Source: an uncultured Reyranella sp.
Lineage (GTDB): Bacteria; Pseudomonadota; Alphaproteobacteria; Reyranellales; Reyranellaceae
Length of the DNA: 38,334 bases
NCBI GenBank assembly: GCA_937919085.1
Contig: CALFRN010000050.1
Coordinates: forward strand, 1 to 38,334
Direction: 5' to 3'
The position numbers were made by a program, and so were the translations under genes. This document shows, piece after piece, positions 1-8,727 of the stretch. The notes under the pieces are model-generated. The model was not told where the DNA came from and did no database searches. It saw only the letters and a program-made list of their open reading frames with translations. Numbering within the stretch: the first letter of the stretch is position 1; the number at the start of each line of letters is the position of its first letter.

Positions 1-716
1 TGGCCGTTCATCGTGCATGACGGCAGCGCCAGCCGGATCAGGCCCTCGGCATGGGCTTCCAGCGGCGGCAGCGTCGCCTGGTCCTCGCCGGGGAAGGCCT
101 GGCCGCGCATGCCGGTGGGCATCGGCCCCGGATTGTAGAGATTGACGCGCACCCTGGTGTGGGCGCTTTCGGCGGCATAGACGCCCACCATCATGTCGAG
201 GGCGGCCTTGCTGGCGGCGTAGGCGCTCCAGTAGGCCACAACGCGGCGCGAGACGCCCGAGGTCACGAAAATGGCGCGGCCGGCGTCGGAGGCGCGCAGC
301 AGCGGATCGAGCGAGCGGATCAGCCGCCAGTTGGCGGTGACGTTCACCGCCATCACCTGCTCGAAGAGTTTCGGCTCGATGTGGCCGATCGGCGAGAGCG
401 CGCCGAGCACGCCGGCGTTGCCCAGCAGCACGTCGAGCCGGCCGAAGCGTTCATGCAGCGCCGCACCCAGCCGGTCGATGCCGGGCCCGTCGGTGACGTC
501 GAGCGGCACCAGGGTGGCGGTGCCGCCGAGCGCCTTGATCTTGTCGTCGAGGGCCTCGAGCCCGCCTACGGTCCGCGCCACCAGCACGCAATGAGCGCCT
601 TCGCCGGCGTAGGCCAGCGCCGCGGCGGCGCCCAGACCGCGCGAGGCGCCGGTGATCAGGGCAATGCGGCCGGCGAGACGGCCGGCGGCGGTCCTGCCGT
701 TGGGAGCACCGGTCAT
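1..716 (-). CDS. SDR-family oxidoreductase, C-terminus cut by window edge
   Basis: A short-chain dehydrogenase/reductase that probably uses NAD(P)H; its substrate cannot be told. Read on the minus strand, the protein begins MTGAPNGRTAAGRLAGRIAL. It carries the Rossmann glycine motif TGASRGLG near residue 20, the LGNAGV motif, and the catalytic Ser (VTSGVS) with YAASK. Later comes the NPGPMPTGM segment that follows the active site in this family. The visible part is 238 codons and still open at base 1, so only the C-terminal tail is missing. The ATG at 714-716 lies 7 bases after the purF stop, so it is probably the last gene of the purF operon. SDR genes behind purF are common in alphaproteobacteria (family knowledge). 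The SDR assignment is secure and the specific reaction is unknown. Confidence 0.88.
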   Translation of the reverse strand, partial: MTGAPNGRTAAGRLAGRIALITGASRGLGAAAALAYAGEGAHCVLVARTVGGLEALDDKIKALGGTATLVPLDVTDGPGIDRLGAALHERFGRLDVLLGNAGVLGALSPIGHIEPKLFEQVMAVNVTANWRLIRSLDPLLRASDAGRAIFVTSGVSRRVVAYWSAYAASKAALDMMVGVYAAESAHTRVRVNLYNPGPMPTGMRGQAFPGEDQATLPPLEAHAEGLIRLALPSCTMNG

Positions 717-723
717 GATGGCG

Positions 724-2184
724 TCAGACGACTTCGGCCAGGAAGGAGAGCTGGCGATCCTCGATGCCAATCTGGTCGTCGAGTGCGATCGGGTAGTCGC
801 CGGTGAAGCAGGCGTCGCAGAAGGCAGGCTGCGCGGGATCGCGGCCGGGCTGGCCCATCGCCCGGTAAAGCCCGTCGATCGACACGAAGGCCAGCGAATC
901 GACACCGATGAACTTGGCCATGCCGGCGACGTCGTAGCGCGAGGCCAGCAGCTTGTCGCGTTCCGGCGTGTCGATGCCGTAGAAGCATGGGTTGGTGGTC
1001 GGCGGGGCGGCGATGCGCATGTGGACTTCGCGGGCGCCGGCCTGTTTCACCATTTCGACGATCTTCTTCGACGTGGTGCCGCGCACGATCGAATCGTCGA
1101 CCAGGATCACGCGCTTGCCCTCGATCAGGGCGCGGTTGGCGTTGTGCTTGAGGCGCACGCCGAGATGGCGGATGTGGTCGGCGGGCTCAATGAAGGTGCG
1201 GCCGACATAGTGGTTGCGGATGATGCCGAGTTCGAACGGCAGGCCCGAGCCATGGGCGTAGCCGATCGCCGCCGGCACGCCGGAATCGGGGACCGGCACC
1301 ACGACATCGGCCGGCACCGGGCTTTCCGCGGCGAGTTCCATGCCGATGCGCTTGCGGGCCTCGTAGACGCCGATGCCCTCGAGCCGGGAGTCGGGGCGGG
1401 CGAAATAGATGTGCTCGAAGACGCAGAAGCGCCGCGGCTGCTGGGTGAAGGGCTTGATCGACCGCGGACCGTTGCCGTCGATGATGACGATTTCGCCGGG
1501 ATCGACGTCGCGCTCGAAGCGCGCGCCGATGATGTCGAGGGCACAGGTTTCGGAAGTCAGGATCCACGCGTCGTCGAGCTTGCCGATAACCAGCGGCCGC
1601 ACGCCCAGCGGGTCGCGCACGCCGATCAGCGCCTCGTTGGTCAGCAGCAGCAGAGAATAGGCGCCCTTGACCTTGCCCAGAGCGTCGATCAGGCGATCCT
1701 GCACCGTCGAATAGTCGGAGCGGGCGATCAGGTGGTTGATGACTTCGGTGTCGGTCGTCGACTGGAACAGGCAGCCCATGCGCACCAGCTCCTTGCGAAG
1801 CAGATATGCATTGGTCAGGTTGCCGTTGTGGGCGAGCGCCAGGCCGCCGAAGTCGAAATCGGCGAAGATCGGCTGGATATTGCGATCCGAGGCGCCGCCG
1901 GTGGTGGCATAGCGATTGTGGCCAATCGCCGAGTAACCTTTGAGGCGGGCCATGACCGGCTGTTCGCCGAAAATGTCGCCTACCAGACCGGCCGCACGGT
2001 GATCGTGGAAATGCCGGCCATCGAAAGTGACGATGCCGGAGGCCTCCTGGCCGCGGTGCTGCAGGGCGTGCAGGCCCAGTGCGGCATGGGCGGCGGCGTC
2101 CGCCGTGCCGTAGATGCCGAACAACGCACATTCCTCGTGAAACTTGTCGAGGTCGTGGTCGGGGCGCTTCGATGTATCGGGCAC
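724..2184 (-). CDS. purF: Amidophosphoribosyltransferase (first step of de novo purine synthesis)
   Basis: Makes 5-phosphoribosylamine from PRPP and glutamine in the cytoplasm. The protein has 486 residues. An 18-residue propeptide (ending HEE) precedes the nucleophile Cys19 in ECALFGIYG, which propeptide cleavage would expose as an N-terminal nucleophile. The PRPP loop VILVDDSIVRGTT covers residues 359-371. Four cysteines sit where Bacillus-type PurF binds a 4Fe-4S cluster: Cys254 (RRFCVFEH), Cys400 (PCFYGID), and Cys456 and Cys459 (FCDACFTGDYP). It is therefore the propeptide and Fe-S class, unlike the E. coli enzyme. cvpA lies 46 bases upstream and the SDR gene 7 bases downstream, so they are probably co-transcribed. 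Confidence 0.97.
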   Translation of the reverse strand: MPDTSKRPDHDLDKFHEECALFGIYGTADAAAHAALGLHALQHRGQEASGIVTFDGRHFHDHRAAGLVGDIFGEQPVMARLKGYSAIGHNRYATTGGASDRNIQPIFADFDFGGLALAHNGNLTNAYLLRKELVRMGCLFQSTTDTEVINHLIARSDYSTVQDRLIDALGKVKGAYSLLLLTNEALIGVRDPLGVRPLVIGKLDDAWILTSETCALDIIGARFERDVDPGEIVIIDGNGPRSIKPFTQQPRRFCVFEHIYFARPDSRLEGIGVYEARKRIGMELAAESPVPADVVVPVPDSGVPAAIGYAHGSGLPFELGIIRNHYVGRTFIEPADHIRHLGVRLKHNANRALIEGKRVILVDDSIVRGTTSKKIVEMVKQAGAREVHMRIAAPPTTNPCFYGIDTPERDKLLASRYDVAGMAKFIGVDSLAFVSIDGLYRAMGQPGRDPAQPAFCDACFTGDYPIALDDQIGIEDRQLSFLAEVV

Positions 2185-2230
2185 GGCGGCGTTATATCCG
2201 GGTCCCGCCGGTTATGCCATCGCGGAAAAC

Positions 2231-2878
2231 TCACTGCGGCGGTTTGGTATCACCCGTTGCCGGTTTGGTGTCCTCTGCCGCCGGTTTGGTCTCTTCCACC
2301 GCTGGTTTGGTGTCCTCTGCCGCCGGCGTGGACGCCGGCGAAGGTGAGGTAATCGCCCCGGTGTCCATGCCCGGGCGCTGGAGGCGGGTCCGGAAGCCTG
2401 TCGGCAGGTGCGGTTCGACGAAATTCGCCATTTCCTTGATCATGGGAAAGGTCGCCGCCGCCTCGACGGCGGGCGGCAGCGTGCGCGGGCCGAGATAGCC
2501 GTAGAACAGAAAGGCGAAGCCGATCGCCACCCACGCACACAGGACGCCGAATCCGGCTCCCAGGATGCGGTCCGGTTTGCCAAGCGGACTGGCCCTCACC
2601 GAGCGGGACAGGGCATTGGTCAGCATGATCAGCACAACCAGGGCGGCGACGAAAACCGCCAGCATGGAGATGAAATAGGCAAGTTCGGTGCTGCCGACGA
2701 TTTGCTCGACCTCAGGCTGCACCACGTTGGAGAACCGCCAGGAGACCCAGCCGGCGCCAATCCACGAGGCAATGAACAGGATCGAGTGGGCAAATCCGCT
2801 CGACATGCCGATGACCGCGCCAAAAATCGCGACGGCGATGACGGCAACGTCAAAAACGGTGATTCCAAGCTGTTCCAT
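2231..2878 (-). CDS. cvpA: CvpA-family inner-membrane protein with repeat tail
   Basis: CvpA family (colicin V production protein), an integral inner-membrane protein linked in other bacteria to envelope stress tolerance; the biochemical role is not settled. The protein has 215 residues. Hydrophobic segments lie near residues 5-25, 30-47, 65-87 and 105-128, consistent with about four membrane spans. The conserved GxxxGxxSGFA-type stretch lies near residues 20-30. The last 45 residues are hydrophilic and end in four heptads of the type EDTKPAV, which is not part of the family core. It lies directly upstream of purF, the classic cvpA-purF arrangement, and 21 bases after the radA start region. 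The family call is firm; the tail is likely lineage-specific. Confidence 0.9.
   Translation of the reverse strand: MEQLGITVFDVAVIAVAIFGAVIGMSSGFAHSILFIASWIGAGWVSWRFSNVVQPEVEQIVGSTELAYFISMLAVFVAALVVLIMLTNALSRSVRASPLGKPDRILGAGFGVLCAWVAIGFAFLFYGYLGPRTLPPAVEAAATFPMIKEMANFVEPHLPTGFRTRLQRPGMDTGAITSPSPASTPAAEDTKPAVEETKPAAEDTKPATGDTKPPQ
2241..2324. repeat. Four tandem 21-bp units in the 3' end of cvpA
   Basis: Four in-frame copies of a 21-bp unit start with ggtttggt on the plus strand, at 2241, 2262, 2283 and 2304. Units 2 and 4 are identical; units 1 and 3 differ at several positions. They encode the heptads EDTKPAV, EETKPAA, EDTKPAT and GDTKPPQ of the CvpA tail. The copy number is likely to vary between strains because the unit keeps frame. 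Confidence 0.9.
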
Positions 2879-2899
2879 CGACCCCCAACGCCCTGCTGA

Positions 2900-4339
2900 C
2901 TATTCGCGCCGGCGGTCCGGCGCACCCTCGCGCCGCGGGCGCTTGGGGGGCCGGTCGGCCGGTTGAAACCGAGCCACAAGGTCGGTCAGATGCTCTATTT
3001 CGTCAATGGCGATGCCCGCGGGCGGGCGCGGCGCGGGAGCGGAGCCGGCGCGGCCACGCGGCACCAGGGCGCTGCGGAATCCGAGTTTGGCCGCCTCGCG
3101 CAGGCGGGATTCGCGCTGACCGACCGGGCGAACCTCGCCGCCCAGGCCGATCTCGCCGAAAACCACCATTTCCGGCGGCACCGGCTCGTCGGCCAGCGAC
3201 GAAACGACCGCCGCGGCCACGGCGAGATCCGCGGCAGGCTCGCCGATCTTCAGGCCGCCGGCCACGTTGAGATAGACATCGTTGGCGCCGACCGCGACAC
3301 CGCAGCGCGCCTCGAGCACGGCCAGCACCATGGCCAGCCGGTTCGAATCCCAACCGACCACGGCATGGCGCGGCGTGCCGAAGGAGGAGGGCGACACCAG
3401 CGCCTGGATCTCGACCAGCAGCGGCCGCGTGCCCTCGATACCGGCGAAGACGCAGGCGCCCGAGACATTGCCCCGGCGCTCGCCCAGGAACAGCGCCGAT
3501 GGGTTGGCGACATCCGACAGGCCGCGGTCGGACATCTCGAACACGCCGATCTCGTCGGTCGGTCCGAAGCGGTTCTTGACCGTGCGCAGGATGCGGAATT
3601 GGTGGCCGCGTTCGCCTTCGAAGTAGAGCACCGTGTCGACCATGTGTTCGAGCACGCGCGGGCCGGCGATGGCGCCATCCTTGGTGACATGACCGACCAG
3701 CAGAACCGCGATGCCGCGGCGCTTGGCCAGCTCGACCAGCGCCTGCGACGAGGCCCGGACCTGGGTGACGGTGCCTGGCGTGCTGTCGACCGTGTCGAGC
3801 CACATCGTCTGGATCGAATCGATCACCGCGACCTTGGGCGCGTCAGGTCGCTCCATCGTGGCCACGATGTCGCGCACCGACGTGGCCGACGTGAGTTGCA
3901 CCGGCGCGTCGCCCAGGCCCAGCCGCTCGGCGCGCAGCCGCACCTGGTCAAGCGCCTCTTCGCCGGAAATGTAGGCGCAGGCGGTGTTCTGGCGGGCCAG
4001 TGCGGCCGCGATCTGCAGCATCAGGGTCGACTTGCCGATGCCGGGATCGCCACCGATCAGCAGGGCGGAGCCCACGACCAGGCCGCCGCCGCAGACGCGG
4101 TCGAACTCGGCGATGCCGCTCTTGTAGCGCGGCGGCTGCGGCGTCGATCCGGTGAGGCCGGCGAACTCGAGCGTGCGGCCGCGGCCGCCTCTGGCCAATC
4201 CTCCGCCCGCGGGCCCGGGCGCGGGGGCTGCTTCCTCGGTGATGGTGTTCCATTCGCCGCAGGATTCACAGCGGCCGCTCCACTTGTTCGCGACGGCGCC
4301 GCAGGACTGGCAGACGAAACGCTTCAGCGGGCGGGCCAT
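2900..4339 (-). CDS. radA: DNA repair protein RadA (Sms)
   Basis: RadA/Sms is a DnaB-like ATPase that processes branched recombination intermediates alongside RecA. From the chosen ATG the protein has 479 residues. An N-terminal zinc finger has Cys10, Cys13, Cys24 and Cys27 (CQSC and CESC). The Walker A motif GGDPGIGKST covers residues 96-105. The RadA-specific KNRFG motif is at 255-259, and the C-terminal Lon-protease-like domain (GGLKIGEPAADLAVAAA region) lacks a protease role. The frame is open 22 codons further upstream, but that stretch overlaps mlaF and is unlike RadA, so the ATG at 4337-4339 is preferred. It sits one base after the mlaF stop, which implies translational coupling. Confidence 0.97.
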   Translation of the reverse strand: MARPLKRFVCQSCGAVANKWSGRCESCGEWNTITEEAAPAPGPAGGGLARGGRGRTLEFAGLTGSTPQPPRYKSGIAEFDRVCGGGLVVGSALLIGGDPGIGKSTLMLQIAAALARQNTACAYISGEEALDQVRLRAERLGLGDAPVQLTSATSVRDIVATMERPDAPKVAVIDSIQTMWLDTVDSTPGTVTQVRASSQALVELAKRRGIAVLLVGHVTKDGAIAGPRVLEHMVDTVLYFEGERGHQFRILRTVKNRFGPTDEIGVFEMSDRGLSDVANPSALFLGERRGNVSGACVFAGIEGTRPLLVEIQALVSPSSFGTPRHAVVGWDSNRLAMVLAVLEARCGVAVGANDVYLNVAGGLKIGEPAADLAVAAAVVSSLADEPVPPEMVVFGEIGLGGEVRPVGQRESRLREAAKLGFRSALVPRGRAGSAPAPRPPAGIAIDEIEHLTDLVARFQPADRPPKRPRREGAPDRRRE

Positions 4340-4340
4340 G

Positions 4341-5114
4341 TCAGAGCCGCCTGACCTGCATCTGGATCGGCCCCTCGGCGCGGCCGTGGATGAACTGGTC
4401 GACATGGGCGTTGCCGGAACGGTCGATCTCGGCCACCGGTCCCTGCCAGATCAGCTTGCCGTCGTAGAGCATGCCGATGCGATGGCCGATCTTGCGCGCG
4501 CTTGCCATGTCGTGGGTGATCGAAATCGCCGTGGCGCCGAGATCGCTGACGCATTTGACGATCAGGTCGTTGATGACGTCGGCCATGATGGGGTCGAGGC
4601 CGGTGGTGGGCTCGTCGAAGAAGATGATCTCCGGTTCGCGGGCGATGGCGCGGGCCAGTGCCACGCGCTTCTGCATGCCGCCGGAAAGTTCGGAAGGAAA
4701 CAGCTCGCCGATCTCCGGCCCGAGGCCGACGGCGCCGAGCTTGGCGATCGCGACCTCGCGCGCCGGGCCGGGCTTCATGCCGTCACTCTGGATCGGGCCG
4801 AAGGCGACGTTTTCCCAGACCCGCAGCGAATCGAACAGGGCGCCGCCCTGAAACAGCATGCCGAACTTACGCATCACCCGCGTGCGGTCGCGGTCGTTGA
4901 AGTCGACGGTTTCCTCGCCATCGACGCGGATCGAGCCGCTGTCGGGCGCCATCAGTCCAAGAATGCATTTCAGCAACACCGACTTGCCGCTGCCCGAGCC
5001 GCCGATCACGACCAGCGATTCGCCCGGTGCCACATCGAAGTCGATGCCCTGCAGTACCTTCTTGGTGCCGAAGGCCTTGGTGACGCCGCGCAGGGCGATC
5101 TTGGAAGAGGACAT
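4341..5114 (-). CDS. mlaF: Phospholipid-transport ABC ATPase, MlaF type
   Basis: ATPase of an Mla-type ABC system that moves phospholipids between the inner and outer membranes. The protein has 257 residues. Walker A GGSGSGKS is at 38-45, the Q-loop is in MLFQGGALFDSL, the signature LSGGM is at 143-147, Walker B IIFFDEP is at 164-170, and the switch His201 is in ITHDM. The QGGALFDSL wording and the preceding permease distinguish it from amino-acid importers of similar size. The open frame extends 49 codons upstream, but that part overlaps mlaE; the ATG at 5112-5114 begins MSSSKIALRG like its family. No mlaD or mlaC homologue is adjacent, so the substrate-binding MCE component must be encoded elsewhere. 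Confidence 0.93.
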   Translation of the reverse strand: MSSSKIALRGVTKAFGTKKVLQGIDFDVAPGESLVVIGGSGSGKSVLLKCILGLMAPDSGSIRVDGEETVDFNDRDRTRVMRKFGMLFQGGALFDSLRVWENVAFGPIQSDGMKPGPAREVAIAKLGAVGLGPEIGELFPSELSGGMQKRVALARAIAREPEIIFFDEPTTGLDPIMADVINDLIVKCVSDLGATAISITHDMASARKIGHRIGMLYDGKLIWQGPVAEIDRSGNAHVDQFIHGRAEGPIQMQVRRL

Positions 5115-5128
5115 GTGCGAGACGCCGT

Positions 5129-5908
5129 TCAGCGGGCGAAAAAAGCTTCGGTGAGGAAGTAGTTGAAGGTGAGGATCAGCATCGAGGCCGAGACCACCGC
5201 GTTGGTCGTCGCCATGCCGACACCCTGGGCGCCGCCCTTCGATGTATAGCCGTGGTAGCACCCCATCAGGCTGATCAGGAAGCCGAACACCGCAGCCTTC
5301 ACGAGGCCGGAGAATACATCCTGGAACTGCAGGAAATCGATGGTGTTGCGCAGGTAGGCGGTGTCATTGAAGTCGAGCTTGTAGACACCGACGAGGAACC
5401 CGCCGAGCACACCGATGATATCGGCCACCAGAACGAGAATTGGCAGGGTGACGATGCCCGCGATCAGGCGCGGCACCACAAGATATTTGAACGGGTTGGT
5501 CGAGAGGGTGGTCAGCGCATCGATCTGTTCGGTAACCCGCATGGTCCCGATTTCGGCCGCCATCGCCGCGCCGACCCGGCCGGCAACCATCAGCGCGGCC
5601 AGAACCGGGCCCAGCTCGCGGGTCAGCGACACAACCACGACGTTGGGAATGGCGCTTTCGGCCGAGAAGCGGGCGAAGCCGGTATAACTCTGCAATGCGA
5701 GCACCATGCCGGTGAAGATTGCCGTCAGCCCGACAACGGGCAGCGAGTAGTAACCGATCTCCAGAATCTGGCGAACCATCTGCCGGCGATAGTAGGGCGG
5801 CTGCACCGAAAGGCGCACGGCCTGGAAGGCGAATGCCGTGACCGCCCCCGTGGCCCTGAGGAAGGCCAGAGTCATGCGGCCTAGAACCGTCAGCAGCGGA
5901 ACGGTCAA
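5129..5908 (-). CDS. mlaE: Phospholipid-transport ABC permease, MlaE type
   Basis: Inner-membrane permease partner of MlaF. The protein has 259 residues with five or six hydrophobic segments. It contains the family hallmarks: the EIGYYSLPVVGLTA entry helix, SLTRELGPVLAALMVAGRVG, AAEIGTMRVTEQIDAL, and MGCYHGYTSKGGAQGVG near the C-terminus. The first codon appears to be TTG (5906-5908), overlapping the alr stop as TTGA, which suggests coupled translation. An ATG at 5873-5875 would shorten the protein by 11 residues. I keep the TTG because the extra residues resemble the usual N-terminus of this family as I recall it. mlaF follows after 14 bases. Confidence 0.93.
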   Translation of the reverse strand: MTVPLLTVLGRMTLAFLRATGAVTAFAFQAVRLSVQPPYYRRQMVRQILEIGYYSLPVVGLTAIFTGMVLALQSYTGFARFSAESAIPNVVVVSLTRELGPVLAALMVAGRVGAAMAAEIGTMRVTEQIDALTTLSTNPFKYLVVPRLIAGIVTLPILVLVADIIGVLGGFLVGVYKLDFNDTAYLRNTIDFLQFQDVFSGLVKAAVFGFLISLMGCYHGYTSKGGAQGVGMATTNAVVSASMLILTFNYFLTEAFFAR

Positions 5909-7086
5909 GCCGCGTCCCCTGGCACATCGTCTTCCACTACGTCGTCGGCGTCGTCGTGGCGACCATCGACATAGACGCGGTGATGGCGCCGACCGAGGGA
6001 CGTCATGATTTCGTAGCCATTGGTATGTGCCTGAGCGGCAATATCGTCCGGCGTCAGGCGCTGCCCCAAGACCTCGACCAGCGCTCCCGGCTGCGAGTCG
6101 TCTTCCGCAACGTCCGTCACGTCAATTGTCACGAGGTCCATCGAGATGCGGCCGATCACCGGCGCGGGCTGTTGGGCAATGTACACGACGCTGCGGTTGA
6201 CCAGTGCTCGGAAATACCCGTCGGCGTAGCCCAGACCGATGGTGGCGACGCGTGTGGGCCTCGCCGCTCGCCAAGCTCCACCGTATCCAACGGTCTGCAG
6301 AGCGTCAACGCGACGGGTCTGCAGAATGCGGGCCTGCAGGGTAACGGTCGGCAACATGGGGTTGGCCTGGCCGGGCAGGGGATTGATGCCATATAGGGCC
6401 GCGCCCGGCCGCATGAGGTCGAAATGGTAGTCGGGCCCGAGAAAGATACCGGAGGAATTCGCCAACGAGGCCGGCGCGCCCGGCATCGCCTTGACGAAGG
6501 TCCGGAACCGGGAAAGCTGTTCGCCATTGATCGGATTGGCGGGCTCTTCGGAAGCCACCAGGTGGCTCATGAACAACGCCAGGCGAAGGCCGCGCAGCCT
6601 GCCACGTTCGTTGATGAGCACCTGCGCGTCGTCTGGCCCGAAACCGAGGCGGTTCATTCCGGTGTCGAGATGGATGACGGCGTCGAGCGGCCGGTTGAAG
6701 CGCTGCGCCGCGGCGCGCCAGGCATTGAGCTGGCCAAGATGATTCAGCACGGGCGTGAGGTCGTGCTCGACGAAGTCGCCCTCGGTGCCGGCGAGCAGGC
6801 CGTTCAGCACGTAGATCGGATGCTCGGGCAGAACGCGCCGCAGCGCGATCGCTTCATCGATGTGAGCGACAAAAAACTGCCGGCAGCCCTCGGCTGCCAG
6901 GCGTGGTCCGACGGCGGCGGCACCTGTGCCATAAGCATCTGCCTTGAGGACGGCAGCGCAATCGACCGGCCGGCCGCTGGCGCGTCCGGCATCGCGCAGG
7001 CCACGCCAGTTGGCGGCGATCGCCCCTACGTCGATGGTAAGGATCGCGCCGGCCCGGCGTGCCGCGTCGTCGTCGGAAGAGGGCAC
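5905..7086 (-). CDS. alr: Alanine racemase (PLP enzyme for D-alanine)
   Basis: Converts L-alanine to D-alanine for peptidoglycan in the cytoplasm. The protein has 393 residues. The PLP-binding lysine is Lys48 in AAVLKADAYGTG, and the second catalytic base is Tyr268 in VGYGGAW. The PLP-phosphate region RPGAALYG (226-233) and the C-terminal SMDLVTIDVTD segment are also present. The first codon is GTG (7084-7086), only 8 bases after the dnaB stop. The last 25 residues are acidic (VDGRHDDADDVVEDD) and look like a local extension. Position behind dnaB is typical for alphaproteobacteria. I cannot distinguish a biosynthetic from a catabolic paralogue by sequence; the housekeeping neighbourhood favours the biosynthetic one. 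Confidence 0.95.
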   Translation of the reverse strand: MPSSDDDAARRAGAILTIDVGAIAANWRGLRDAGRASGRPVDCAAVLKADAYGTGAAAVGPRLAAEGCRQFFVAHIDEAIALRRVLPEHPIYVLNGLLAGTEGDFVEHDLTPVLNHLGQLNAWRAAAQRFNRPLDAVIHLDTGMNRLGFGPDDAQVLINERGRLRGLRLALFMSHLVASEEPANPINGEQLSRFRTFVKAMPGAPASLANSSGIFLGPDYHFDLMRPGAALYGINPLPGQANPMLPTVTLQARILQTRRVDALQTVGYGGAWRAARPTRVATIGLGYADGYFRALVNRSVVYIAQQPAPVIGRISMDLVTIDVTDVAEDDSQPGALVEVLGQRLTPDDIAAQAHTNGYEIMTSLGRRHHRVYVDGRHDDADDVVEDDVPGDAA

Positions 7087-7094
7087 CGGCAGGC

Positions 7095-8627
7095 CTAGAA
7101 CGCCGGCCCGTCCGGCTGACCGTCGTCGGCCGGAAGGTTGTCGAACTTGGTGATCGCGCCCTCGAAAGCCAGCCTTACGATGCCGGTCGGGCCATGGCGC
7201 TGCTTTGCGACGATGACCTCGGCCTTGCCGTAGGTCTGCTCGCAGCGCTGCTTCCAGGCGTCGTGGCGCTCATTGAAGCGCTGGTCGTTCTCTTCGGCGC
7301 GCCGCGTCGGCTCGGAGCGCGTGAGGTAATATTCCTCACGATAGACGAACATGACGACGTCGGCGTCCTGCTCGATCGACCCGGATTCACGCAGATCGGA
7401 AAGTTGCGGGCGCTTGTCCTCCCGCTGTTCGACGGCGCGGCTCAACTGGGACAGTGCCAGCACCGGCACGTCGAGTTCCTTGGCCAGGGTCTTCAGGCCA
7501 CGCGTTATCTCGGATACCTCCTGCACGCGGTTCTCCTGACGCGAACGACCGGAGGGGCTGAGGAGCTGCAGATAGTCGACGATCAGCATGCCAAGCCCGT
7601 GCGTGCGCTTCAGGCGGCGGGCGCGGGTGCGCAAGGCGGCAATCGAGAGCGCCGGCGTATCGTCGATGAACAGATTCAAGTGCTCCAGCTGCTGGCTCAC
7701 GGACAGGACCTTGTCGAAGTCGCTGCTGATCAATTCGCCACGACGGATCTTCTCCGAGGAAATTTCCGACTGTTCCGACAAGATGCGGTTGGCGAGCTGC
7801 TCGGCCGACATTTCAAGCGAAAAGAAGCCGACCACGGCACCGTCCACGGCTTTGGGCTTGCCGTCCTCTCCGTGTTCCTCGCGATAGGCCTTCACCGCGT
7901 TGAACGCGATATTGGTTGCCAGAGCGGTTTTGCCCATCGAGGGGCGGCCGGCCAGAATAAGCAGGTCCGACCGGTGCAGGCCGCCCAGCAGATTGTCCAA
8001 TTGAACGAGGCCGGTCGAGACGCCGGTAAGCTGTCCGGCGCGGCTGTAGGCTGCCTCTGCTGCAACCATCGCCTCGGTCAGGGCGGCTCGAAATGGCTTA
8101 AAGCCGCCGTCGGTCTGTCCCACGCTCGCGAGATCGTAGAGTTTCTTCTCGGCGATCTCGATCTGCTCGATCGCGGTTTCCTCGAGAGTCGGCTTGAAGG
8201 CGCTGTTGACGACATCCTGGCCCAGGTCGACGAGCTGCCTCAGGAGGTAGAGGTCGTGAACCAGCCGGCCGAAGCCGCCGGCATCGATGACATGCACCGA
8301 CGCCGCGGCAAGTTTTGCGATATAGGCGGCACCACCGGCCTCCTTCATCGCCTCATCCTGTTCGACATAGGTCTTCAGCGTGATGGCGCTCACGACCTGG
8401 CCGCGCTCGATCAGGCGGGCGAGGGAATCGAACAATTTGCCATGAAGGGGATCGGCGAAATGTTCGCCCTTGAGAAACTCCGCCACCCGATGGTAGGCGG
8501 CGTTGTTGACGAGAATCGACCCGAGCAGAGCCTGCTCCGCCTCGAAGTTATGAGGCGGTTCGCGGACGAGCGCCGGATCTATGCCAGGCAGTGCATAGAC
8601 GTTTGATTCGTCTTTCTTCGGTTCCAT
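7095..8627 (-). CDS. dnaB: Replicative DNA helicase DnaB
   Basis: Hexameric 5'-3' helicase of the replication fork, and the binding platform for primase. The protein has 510 residues. The N-terminal helical domain starts PHNFEAEQALLGSIL (residues 25-39). A linker helix leads to the RecA-like motor, with Walker A GRPSMGKT at 227-234, the SLEMS motif near 269, Walker B LIVDYLQLL at 347-355, and the DLRESGSIEQDAD segment that carries the arginine-finger neighbourhood. No intein interrupts the motifs. The C-terminus is somewhat long, with a charged insert (RRAEENDQRFNERHDAW). The ATG at 8625-8627 follows about 100 bases of non-coding DNA after the cfa stop (minus strand). Confidence 0.97.
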   Translation of the reverse strand: MEPKKDESNVYALPGIDPALVREPPHNFEAEQALLGSILVNNAAYHRVAEFLKGEHFADPLHGKLFDSLARLIERGQVVSAITLKTYVEQDEAMKEAGGAAYIAKLAAASVHVIDAGGFGRLVHDLYLLRQLVDLGQDVVNSAFKPTLEETAIEQIEIAEKKLYDLASVGQTDGGFKPFRAALTEAMVAAEAAYSRAGQLTGVSTGLVQLDNLLGGLHRSDLLILAGRPSMGKTALATNIAFNAVKAYREEHGEDGKPKAVDGAVVGFFSLEMSAEQLANRILSEQSEISSEKIRRGELISSDFDKVLSVSQQLEHLNLFIDDTPALSIAALRTRARRLKRTHGLGMLIVDYLQLLSPSGRSRQENRVQEVSEITRGLKTLAKELDVPVLALSQLSRAVEQREDKRPQLSDLRESGSIEQDADVVMFVYREEYYLTRSEPTRRAEENDQRFNERHDAWKQRCEQTYGKAEVIVAKQRHGPTGIVRLAFEGAITKFDNLPADDGQPDGPAF

Positions 8628-8727
8628 GGCCCAACTCTTTGCGTTGGATGCGAGAGGGAGTCATCACGGCAAAGGCGGCGAGTGACGTCTTAAATTTCTT
8701 AATCCCGAGGCTAGCGAGGATATGTGC

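Noticed and set aside
51-2352. Long open frames on the plus strand over the SDR and purF genes
   Set aside because: Products are His/Arg/Asp-rich without domains and mirror the minus-strand SDR and purF codons; they are GC-rich shadows.
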